Shown one piece after another: positions 1 to 5,617 of a DNA stretch of 7,247 bases (position 1 is the first letter of the stretch; each line of letters starts with the position of its first letter). A model generated the notes under the pieces. That model was not told the DNA's origin and did no database searches. It saw nothing but the letters and a program-made list of their open reading frames with translations. Source of the stretch: Chloroflexota bacterium (GTDB lineage: Bacteria > Chloroflexota > Dehalococcoidia > Lucifugimonadales > UBA3495); contig JADFQT010000130.1 of the NCBI GenBank assembly GCA_022561675.1, positions 1 through 7,247 on the forward strand. The letters run 5' to 3'. A program made the position numbers and the translations under genes.

Positions 1-120
1 ATCCGAAATCTCGAATCCTAAACTGGTACCAAGGTGAAAACTACATTCAGCTAAACCCCAGAGTCTGCTTCGGCAATCGGCAGTGTGTTAGTTCGCGCAA
101 CTTGAAGGAGCAAAATCCTT

Positions 121-199
121 CGTCACACCGGCTTACGCCGGTGTCCAGGAAAGTACATTCTGCACTGTTTCCTGGATTCCGGCGTTCGCCGGAATGACG
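121..199. repeat. Palindromic REP/MITE-like repeat with three hairpins
   Basis: The outer ends CGTCA (121-125) and TGACG (195-199) are inverted copies. Inside are three hairpins. Hairpin one is ACACCGGC/GCCGGTGT (125-132 and 137-144) with a 4-base loop. Hairpin two is CCAGGAAA/TTTCCTGG (145-152 and 168-175), extended inward by GTACA/TGCAC with one mismatch. Hairpin three is ATTCCGGC/GCCGGAAT (176-183 and 188-195) with a 4-base loop. The two halves are inverted copies of each other. They differ mainly at CA versus TT on one stem side and TG versus AA on the other, so pairing is kept. Repeats with ATTCCGGCG-type stems are spread through intergenic DNA of many bacteria and are thought to be small non-autonomous elements. 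No transposase and no second copy is seen here, and target duplications are not evident. Confidence 0.75.
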
Positions 200-251
200 G
201 TGTTGGCAGCGCTGCCCAATCCGGTGTCGATGTAGATCCCGCCTTGGCTTT

Positions 252-407
252 GGTTTAGAAAGGGCTCTGGACTTGACTGATAAAGGCTATTTCCAGCCGT
301 TGATCAGCCGGATTATGCCACTGCAGCAGGCTGAGGAGACTCATCGTTTGGTCGAGAGTGATGCGCCGTTCGGGAAGATAATCCTCAATCCAGCTGTCGA
401 ATCCTAA
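252..407 (+). pseudogene. C-terminal remnant of a zinc-type alcohol dehydrogenase/quinone oxidoreductase
   Basis: The frame reads GLERALDLTDKGYFQPLISR, then a stretch containing IMPLQQAEETHRLVES and APFGKIIL, and ends at TAA (405-407). This matches the C-terminal pattern of medium-chain dehydrogenase/reductases. There, a helix of the type 'l..al.l...G.l.p.i.r' is followed by 'plee..eAh..les....GKivl'. The catalytic domain and the Rossmann nucleotide-binding domain are absent. Upstream in the same frame (201-251) the translation is Cys/Arg-rich and unlike the family, and the palindromic repeat lies 52 bp before the fragment. No start codon with a ribosome binding site is seen. I infer a decayed or truncated gene, possibly disrupted near the repeat. 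The family call comes from the recalled motif pattern only; about 51 codons is a short basis. Confidence 0.55.
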
Positions 408-449
408 AATTGACGCCAGCCGATGCAGATACCGAATCAGGACGTGGTC

Positions 450-1439
450 CTATAACTTTGGGGAATCGGTTAGGAATTCGGGCATCACCTCTCGGGCGAA
501 CCGGCGTAAAGTCGGAAGCCCTCCCGGGCTGTTGAGCAAAACGTATTCGACTCCGATGTCCTGAAGGGCTTGTAGTTTGGCGGCGACTTCCTCGGGTGTT
601 CCATACAGGGTTCCGGCTTCCGCGTCCTCGCGGGTGTCCTGAAAGTTCGGCCGGCGAGCCAATTGCTGAGTGCGCCGGCGCCCGGCCATTCTGGATTCCA
701 GCGCTTGTTCGTATTCTGATGCAGTATCGACGATGTTGATGGATCGGGCCACCGCCACGTTCATAGCATCATAGACGCGCCCGTGGGATTCAACTTCTGA
801 TTTATAGAGAGCGACCTCCTCGCTGATCTTTTCCAAGGAGTCAAATTGGCCCAGCAACATGTTCATTCCCCGGTCGGCCACCTGCTTAATGGACGCCGGG
901 CTTCCTGCTCCCATCCAGAACGGCGGATGAGGCCTCTGGGCACTAGGAGGTTCCACTACAATCTCATCGAACTGCCAGTAGGTACCTTGATGCGACCAGG
1001 GGGCATCAGATGCCAAGGCTTTTATCATCACCTCCAAGCATTCCTCAAAACGGTCATCGGCTTCTTCAATGGGAATACGAAATCCATCGAATTCACTAAG
1101 GCGGTATCCTTTGCCAACCCCGGCATCGACACGGCCATCGGACAAGAGGTCGAGGGTTGCGATCTGTTCGGCCAATAAAACCGGATTGTGCCAAGGAAGC
1201 ACCATGACGGCCGTGCCCAGGCGCAGGGTCTTGGTCCTGGCGCCGATCCAAGTGAGGAGGTTCAGAGTCGCGGAGACCTGACCGAAGCCGGTAAAGTGAT
1301 GTTCTACCAGGAAGGTGCTGTAATAACCGAGAGCCTCGGCTTCTATGTTGCGTTCGACGAATTCTCGGAATCCTGCTCCACTATCATCATTAGGCCCTCC
1401 CCGCTTTGCCTGGGCGCTCCCGAAAAGTCCAAATTGCAC
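450..1439 (-). CDS. LLM-class (bacterial luciferase-like) flavin-dependent oxidoreductase
   Basis: This 329-residue protein has the normal length for a luciferase-like TIM-barrel monooxygenase, which uses reduced flavin (FMN or F420) and usually O2 to oxidise an organic substrate in the cytoplasm. The N-terminal strand MQFGLF starts the barrel. The segment EHHFTGFG (46-53) resembles EHHFTEFG of the luciferase alpha chain as I recall it, placing H47 on the catalytic His44. LRLGTAVMVLP (72-82) and the stretch ending GVGKG (107-111) align without gaps, while luciferase Cys106 is Gly here. A late YGTPEEVAAKL (279-289) is the usual C-terminal family motif. The start is GTG at 1437-1439, preceded by AGGAG with a 5-base spacer (1445-1449). 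It lies 81 bp downstream of the VOC gene on the same strand, so the two are probably co-transcribed. The substrate is unknown; LLM members are too diverse to assign one. Confidence 0.93.
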   Translation of the reverse strand: MQFGLFGSAQAKRGGPNDDSGAGFREFVERNIEAEALGYYSTFLVEHHFTGFGQVSATLNLLTWIGARTKTLRLGTAVMVLPWHNPVLLAEQIATLDLLSDGRVDAGVGKGYRLSEFDGFRIPIEEADDRFEECLEVMIKALASDAPWSHQGTYWQFDEIVVEPPSAQRPHPPFWMGAGSPASIKQVADRGMNMLLGQFDSLEKISEEVALYKSEVESHGRVYDAMNVAVARSINIVDTASEYEQALESRMAGRRRTQQLARRPNFQDTREDAEAGTLYGTPEEVAAKLQALQDIGVEYVLLNSPGGLPTLRRFAREVMPEFLTDSPKL

Positions 1440-1520
1440 GATTTCTCCTCTAAGCTCTCGAGATATTGGCTAATAACTGGTGCCTTCCCCGGTTAAGGCG
1501 TCAAATCCAAAAAGGTGGGC

Positions 1521-2090
1521 CTAGCTGCCCATCTGTCGTACCGTTCCCCGATGGTACCGGTCCGCGGTAGTCTCTGGGTCCCAATCATCAGGCACAGAGG
1601 AAGCCCAAGGAGGCACCGGGTCTTCGAAGGTGAAGATGAAATCCCGGTCACCCCTGCCCCTCTTGAAAAGCTCCCTGGAGGTAGGGAATTCGTAATAAAT
1701 TTCCAGTCCATTACCGTCTGGGTCGGTAAAATACATGCTGCGCTGGTTGGCATGCTCAACCAACCGGTTCACCTGAACCCCGTGTGCTTGAAGATGATCA
1801 TAAGCTTCCTTCAGATCATCATGAGAATCTACTTTAATGGCGATGTGAGCTACACCCACCTGATTCCGGGTCGGAGGTGGAAGAGCTGTACCAGGGTTCT
1901 CCACCGGACTGATGTCGAAGGTATGTCCATCAATGGTGTCGTCGTGCCCTAAACTCATAAAAACGCCGCCATGATCCGGGTCTTCTTCAACAATTTTGAA
2001 TCCCATGACCTCAGTGTAGAACCTCTTTGCGGCTTCAATATCTCGAACTCTCACCGCTGTGTGACCAATCCTGGAGAGTCTAATGGCCAT
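1521..2090 (-). CDS. VOC-family protein, extradiol dioxygenase/glyoxalase-like
   Basis: This 189-residue protein carries one vicinal-oxygen-chelate unit made of two beta-alpha-beta-beta-beta modules. Module one begins IGHTAVRVRD (8-17) with FYTEVMGF at 24-31. Module two begins GVAHIAIKV (79-87) and ends YFTDPDGNGLEIYYE (120-134). The probable metal ligands H10, H82 and E130 are all present, matching the two-His/one-Glu set of Fe(II) extradiol ring-cleavage dioxygenases. Glyoxalase-type isomerases share the fold, so the reaction is not certain. About 55 residues after the fold (135-189) are an unusual acidic, Trp/Pro-containing tail. The ATG at 2088-2090 is chosen because AAGGAGGA sits 4 bases upstream. 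An in-frame ATG at 2165 would add 25 residues, but these do not look like VOC sequence and the site coincides with the likely transcription start. First gene of a pair with the flavin oxidoreductase. Confidence 0.88.
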   Translation of the reverse strand: MAIRLSRIGHTAVRVRDIEAAKRFYTEVMGFKIVEEDPDHGGVFMSLGHDDTIDGHTFDISPVENPGTALPPPTRNQVGVAHIAIKVDSHDDLKEAYDHLQAHGVQVNRLVEHANQRSMYFTDPDGNGLEIYYEFPTSRELFKRGRGDRDFIFTFEDPVPPWASSVPDDWDPETTADRYHRGTVRQMGS

Positions 2091-2094
2091 TTTG

Positions 2095-2102
2095 TCCTCC
2101 TT
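2095..2102 (-). promoter_or_regulatory. Ribosome binding site of the VOC gene
   Basis: On the minus strand this reads AAGGAGGA, a near-perfect anti-16S match, 4 bases before ATG 2088-2090. It decides the start in favour of the shorter 189-residue protein over the upstream ATG at 2165. Confidence 0.85.
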
Positions 2103-2113
2103 GCTTCTTAGGT

Positions 2114-2133
2114 CCGGACTCCCGGGAGTCCGG
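2114..2133. promoter_or_regulatory. Perfect 20-bp palindrome in the VOC leader
   Basis: CCGGACTCCC (2114-2123) is followed at once by its exact inverse complement GGGAGTCCGG (2124-2133). The site lies 23 bases before the VOC start codon, between the ribosome binding site and the candidate promoter. As DNA it could be the operator of a dimeric repressor acting on the VOC/flavin-oxidoreductase pair. As RNA it could fold into an 8-bp GC-rich stem with a 4-base loop in the 5' leader. It is not followed by a T run on either strand, so it is not a standard terminator. No regulator gene is visible in the window. The role is inferred from symmetry and position only. Confidence 0.5.
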
Positions 2134-2171
2134 CAGCAGGCTGGCGGAATGCCCTTCGCCATCACTTGTCT

Positions 2172-2199
2172 ATATTAATCATTAGCTCGTGGTTGTGAA
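2172..2199 (-). promoter_or_regulatory. Candidate sigma-70-type promoter for the VOC/LLM pair
   Basis: On the minus strand TTCACA (2194-2199) and TAATAT (2172-2177) are separated by 16 bases, giving a fair -35 and a good -10 box. Transcription would start near 2165 and leave a leader of about 75 bases that contains the 20-bp palindrome. The -10 lies in a locally AT-rich patch (2168-2184). Consensus matching by eye only. Confidence 0.4.
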
Positions 2200-2475
2200 A
2201 GATGCCAAGCCAATCCTTAAGGAAAGCCCATGCCTCTGACAGTGGGCAGGGGATAGGGAAAGAATATTTCGCAGCCATAAGTTTAATGGGTCCTACCCTC
2301 CCGTGTCTGTGTGCAGCCCTACCCATACCCACCTGGAACTCAAATTCTCGGAATTTTTTTCAGGAGGAGTATTGCGGATAAGGGACAATGCGATCGCTCT
2401 GAGTCGAGTTCGATCTCTTCTTGACCCCAGCCACGCGTACCTGTTACGGTTCCAGCCATACCGGCTGAACCAGAT

Positions 2476-2482
2476 GGGGAGG
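2476..2482 (+). promoter_or_regulatory. Ribosome binding site of the substrate-binding protein gene
   Basis: GGGGAGG lies 8 bases before ATG 2491. An alternative in-frame GTG at 2482 overlaps this motif and has no better site of its own, so the ATG is preferred. The two choices differ by three residues. Confidence 0.65.
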
Positions 2483-2490
2483 TGGCTTGG

Positions 2491-4446
2491 ATGGGAGGCA
2501 GATACCGATGGCTGGCTAGGCTCATCGCAATAGTCGCCCTAATTTTTTTCACCGCCTGTACCCGAGAGATAATCAAAGAAGTACAGGTCGTGGCTACGCC
2601 CACCTCTGTCCCAACCACCGCGACGGCAGAGCCGGTGACCCAGACCGAGGGAGAAAAAGTATATCAACTCGGCATCTTCGCCGACCTGACCACCACCAAC
2701 TTCTGGTCCTACCTGGGCTCCAGCTCCGATGGAACCATCTGGAACGCCTATGTGTTGGGTGGTGCCCAACCGGCGTTGTACGGCTATTCGGACCAGCGCT
2801 TCGATTGGGTGCCTTCTCTGGCCGCTGGATTCCCGAGCCCCCTGCTGGAGGAGACCATCGGCGGCCAAACTTTCTGGACCACCGAGGTAGACCTGAAAGA
2901 GGGGTTTCTTTGGAGCGACGGCAGCGAAGTCACCGCCGCCGACTTCGTTTTCACCACCCAGACGGTCCTGGACCTGGAGTTGACCGCCAGTTGGGCTTCC
3001 TCGGTGAACCCAGAGTTCTTTGACCATGCCGAGGCGCCGGGCCCCTCCCGGCTCAAGCTGTTCTTCAAACAAAAACCCGGCCTGGCTGTTTGGCAATTCG
3101 GCACCGCCTTCATGCCCATCATGTCCCAGAACTATTGGGGACCGGTGGTGGAGAAAGTAAAGCAGCAGGGCGACATCATCGACCAACAGAAAGCCCTGTT
3201 CGCTCACCTACCGTCCGGCCAACCCGCCGCCGGCGGCTACACATTCAAGAAGTGGGAGAGGGGGGCCTTTGCCGAAATTGTAAGGAATCCCGAGTACTAT
3301 TTTACCGGCGCCACCATAACCGAGTACGAGAACGGCGCCTACGCCGAGTCCAGGGCTGACGGCTACCGCTTCTCCGCCTATGGAGAGCCCAGCGGCGGCA
3401 AGTCCCTGGAGTACATCATCGGGCCCTATGCCGACAGTACCATCTACTCAATTTACGGGACCCAAGAAGCGGCCATTTTAGCCCTGAGGAAGGGAGACAT
3501 TGACCTGATTCTCAACCCGATAGGGTTGCAACGAGGGCTGCAAGACCAGGTCAAAGGTCAGTCGGGCATCGCCGTCATCGAGAACCCCTCCAACGGGTTC
3601 CGATACCTGGGCTTCAATGTGCGGAGAGCTCCCATGAGCGACAAATCCTTCCGCCACGCCGTCGCCACGCTGATCGACAAGGAGTTCCTGGCCAGCACCG
3701 TGCTTCAGGGTGTCGCCATCCCCATGTATACCACTGTCCCCGAGGGCAACGGCTTCTGGTACAACCCGGAGGTACCGCTCATCGGGAAGGGACTGAGCCG
3801 GACCGAGCGGGTGACCCAGGCGGTGGAGCTACTGAGAGGGGCCGGATACACCTGGGAGACGGAGCCCGAGGTGAGCGAAGACGGCGCTTTCATGAAAGAA
3901 CGGGGCAAGGGCCTAAAGATGCCCGACGGTCAGCCAGTGCCCGAGCTGGAGATACTGGCCCCCAGCGCCGGCTACGACCCTCTGCGTTCCACCTTCGCCA
4001 TCTGGATCGAGAGGTGGCTCAACGACATAGGTATTCCGGTGAGGGCCAACCTTACCGGCTTCAACATCATCGTGGAGAGGATCACCGACCCCGAAGGCTT
4101 CGACATGTGGATTCTCGGGTGGAGTTTGAGCCTGTATCCAGATTATCTGGAGGCCTTCTTTCACTCCCGCAACGCCCTTGGGGAGGGACTTAACCGCGGC
4201 GGCTACTCCAACCCCGAGTTCGATAAGCTGGCCGACGAACTGTTGGCGGAGACCGACCTGGAGGCGGCCCGGCGTCATGTTTTTAAAATGCAGGAGTTCC
4301 TGGCCGACGATTTGCCCTACGTGGTACTGTTTACCACTCCGGTGTTGGAGGCCTACCGGGACGATCGTTTGGAGTTCCCTTACACTGAAGTGTTGAGCGG
4401 CATTCAAGATCAGAACGCTCTCACCACCACAGTGCTGATCAAGTAG
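2491..4446 (+). CDS. ABC importer substrate-binding lipoprotein, family 5 (peptide/nickel type)
   Basis: This 651-residue exported protein should bind the transported solute outside the membrane and deliver it to the two permeases encoded next. Arg/Trp-containing residues 1-10 lead into a hydrophobic segment (11-20) and a lipobox FTAC with the lipidated Cys at 23. Next comes a tether starting TREIIKEVQVV and rich in Thr, Pro and Ala (to about 54). Family 5 landmarks follow in order: WSDGSEVTAADFVFT (141-155), FRYLGFNVRR with a following HAVATLIDKEFL (370-400), WIERWLNDIGI (505-515), GWSLSLYPDYLEAFFHS (543-559) and YSNPEFDKLADELL (572-585). It is longer than the roughly 500-550 residues of DppA/OppA, partly from the tether and insertions in the middle. 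The family also takes up sugars, nickel chelates and other solutes, so 'peptide' is only the family label. First gene of the importer operon. Confidence 0.93.
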   Translation: MGGRYRWLARLIAIVALIFFTACTREIIKEVQVVATPTSVPTTATAEPVTQTEGEKVYQLGIFADLTTTNFWSYLGSSSDGTIWNAYVLGGAQPALYGYSDQRFDWVPSLAAGFPSPLLEETIGGQTFWTTEVDLKEGFLWSDGSEVTAADFVFTTQTVLDLELTASWASSVNPEFFDHAEAPGPSRLKLFFKQKPGLAVWQFGTAFMPIMSQNYWGPVVEKVKQQGDIIDQQKALFAHLPSGQPAAGGYTFKKWERGAFAEIVRNPEYYFTGATITEYENGAYAESRADGYRFSAYGEPSGGKSLEYIIGPYADSTIYSIYGTQEAAILALRKGDIDLILNPIGLQRGLQDQVKGQSGIAVIENPSNGFRYLGFNVRRAPMSDKSFRHAVATLIDKEFLASTVLQGVAIPMYTTVPEGNGFWYNPEVPLIGKGLSRTERVTQAVELLRGAGYTWETEPEVSEDGAFMKERGKGLKMPDGQPVPELEILAPSAGYDPLRSTFAIWIERWLNDIGIPVRANLTGFNIIVERITDPEGFDMWILGWSLSLYPDYLEAFFHSRNALGEGLNRGGYSNPEFDKLADELLAETDLEAARRHVFKMQEFLADDLPYVVLFTTPVLEAYRDDRLEFPYTEVLSGIQDQNALTTTVLIK

Positions 4447-4465
4447 GGGCAGGAGCTGGACCGGC

Positions 4466-5617
4466 ATGACTGCCTACCTGATCCGTCGCGTCGGGCAAAT
4501 CTTGGTCACGCTTTTTCTCTTCACTACCCTGGCCTTCTTTCTGATTCAGGCCCAGCCCGGCAGCTATGCCTCCTTCTATGCTTTCAATCCGGACATTCCC
4601 CCAGAGGTCAAGGCGAAAATAGAGGCTGCTTTTGGCCTGGACAAGCCGCTGTGGCAGCAGTACCTGATACACCTGAAAAACTACGGCACAGGCAACTTCG
4701 GCGTTTCCTTCCGCCACTACCCTCAGTCGGTGGTCGATGTCATCCTGGAGCGGCTTCCCAGGACGGTAATGCTATTTCTGACAGCAACCGTGGTTTCCTT
4801 CTACTGCGGGTTCTTTCTGGGTAAGGCCATCGCCTGGAAGCGGGGCGGGGTCTTGGAATATACCGCCACCATCTCCGGGGCGCTCCTGTTCACCGTGTTC
4901 ACTCCCTGGTTTGGTCTAATGATGATCTGGATTTTCGCCTTCAAGCTGGGCTGGTTTCCCTTGGGGAAGTTTCTGGACCCCCTGCTCTGGCGTGATGCAA
5001 CGGTGGAGGCCAATGCGGTCTTCACCAACATGATCCTTACCGCTGCCGCCGTCTCCGTCTTCCTGTTCATCGCCGTGCTCGTGACCCGTAAGTTCGCCCG
5101 GCGGTACCAGGGAAGAACGCTGATCCCGCTGCTGGGAGTCGTGGCGCTAGGCGTCACGCTGGTGTGGTGGTCCAGCGGCGCGGGCTACCTGGCTTTGGAT
5201 ATTGTGCGCCACATGGTGTTGCCGGTCGCCACCCTCACGCTGATCTCTTTTGCCGGAACCATGCTGATCACCCGGAACAGCATGCTGGAAACCCTCCGTG
5301 AGGACTACATAATGGCTGCCCGCGCGAAGGGTTTGCCGGAGAAGGAAGTGCGGGACCGGCACGCCGCCCGCAACGCCCTGCTGCCGGTGGTGACCAGCTT
5401 CGTCTTCAGCCTGGCCTTCGCCATCGACGGGGGCGTGATTATTGAGGCCATCTTCTCCTGGCCCGGGATGGGCCGAACCCTGCTGGACGCGGTGCTGAGC
5501 GAAGATTTGCCGTTGGCTATCGGCGCCTTCGTGTTCGTCGGGGTGTTTGCCCTTGCCGCCCATCTGGTGGCCGATGTACTGTACGTGTACCTTGACCCGA
5601 GGATACGATACCAGTGA
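4466..5617 (+). CDS. ABC importer permease, DppB/OppB type
   Basis: This inner-membrane subunit forms half of the transport channel. Residues 1-30 give the typical start (YLIRRVGQ, then a membrane helix). An external loop with FGLDKPLWQQYLIHLKNY (56-73) and GNFGVSF (76-82) follows, as in DppB. Membrane helices are likely near 99-119, 133-160, 246-268, 310-330 and 349-372. The cytoplasmic EAA loop, which contacts the ATPase, runs from DYIMAARAKGL (280-290) to NALLP (303-307). Between GWFPLG (162-167) and HMVLPVATL (249-257) lie about 80 residues with two extra hydrophobic stretches (185-206 and 217-235). That makes 383 residues instead of the usual 306-340. ATG 4466 has AGGAG 10 bases upstream. 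It starts 19 bp after the lipoprotein gene and overlaps the next permease by 4 bp. Confidence 0.93.
   Translation: MTAYLIRRVGQILVTLFLFTTLAFFLIQAQPGSYASFYAFNPDIPPEVKAKIEAAFGLDKPLWQQYLIHLKNYGTGNFGVSFRHYPQSVVDVILERLPRTVMLFLTATVVSFYCGFFLGKAIAWKRGGVLEYTATISGALLFTVFTPWFGLMMIWIFAFKLGWFPLGKFLDPLLWRDATVEANAVFTNMILTAAAVSVFLFIAVLVTRKFARRYQGRTLIPLLGVVALGVTLVWWSSGAGYLALDIVRHMVLPVATLTLISFAGTMLITRNSMLETLREDYIMAARAKGLPEKEVRDRHAARNALLPVVTSFVFSLAFAIDGGVIIEAIFSWPGMGRTLLDAVLSEDLPLAIGAFVFVGVFALAAHLVADVLYVYLDPRIRYQ

Larger units (their letters stand above)
1..449. other. Gene-poor region with a hairpin repeat and a gene remnant
   Basis: No intact gene is visible on either strand. Positions 1-120 show nothing recognisable apart from a short match (11-22) to the sequence at 397-408. 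Positions 121-199 hold a palindromic repeat, described separately. Just after it, GGCAGC/GCTGCC (205-216) is a perfect 12-bp palindrome with no assigned role. Positions 252-407 read as an oxidoreductase C-terminal fragment. The remaining 42 bases separate the convergent stop codons of that fragment and the flavin oxidoreductase. I see no convincing GC-rich hairpin with a T run there, so no factor-independent terminator is called for either side. Confidence 0.6.
2166..2490. other. Divergent intergenic region
   Basis: This separates the minus-strand VOC/LLM pair from the plus-strand ABC importer and must hold promoters for both. The minus-strand promoter candidate is listed separately. On the plus strand the best guess is TTGACC (2421-2426) with TACGGT (2445-2450) 18 bases on; it is weak. 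A small AT stem AAATTC/GAATTT (2342-2347 and 2351-2356) runs into a T7 tract, and a strong AGGAGGAG follows at 2362-2369. That Shine-Dalgarno-like sequence precedes a TTG at 2372 opening a 53-codon frame to 2533. The frame overlaps the start of the importer gene and shows no recognisable protein family. No tRNA, riboswitch class or repeat array was recognised. Confidence 0.5.

Noticed and set aside
121..199. CRISPR array or IS element end
   Set aside because: There is only one palindromic unit with no regular spacers, and no transposase frame lies nearby.
1515..1952. Open frame of 145 codons on the plus strand
   Set aside because: It lies opposite the VOC gene, which has metal ligands, a strong ribosome site and family motifs. 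The plus-strand translation resembles no family.
2091..2165. N-terminal extension of the VOC protein from ATG 2165
   Set aside because: The extra 25 residues contain the translated palindrome and ribosome site, do not resemble VOC sequence, and would start at the predicted transcription start. The ATG at 2090 has a near-perfect ribosome site.
2226..2256. Hairpin GCCCA...TGGGC in the divergent region
   Set aside because: A 5-bp stem with a 12-base loop is common by chance, with no associated T run or known motif.
2342..2360. Factor-independent terminator (6-bp stem followed by T7)
   Set aside because: The stem AAATTC/GAATTT is AT-rich and too weak, and no plus-strand gene ends upstream that would need it.
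2539..3207. Open frame of 222 codons on the minus strand
   Set aside because: It is antisense to the lipoprotein gene. It results from GC-rich codon positions and has a Gly/Gln-rich, unrecognisable translation.
3913..4467. Open frame of 184 codons on the minus strand
   Set aside because: It is antisense to the conserved C-terminal part of the substrate-binding protein, with no recognisable domain.
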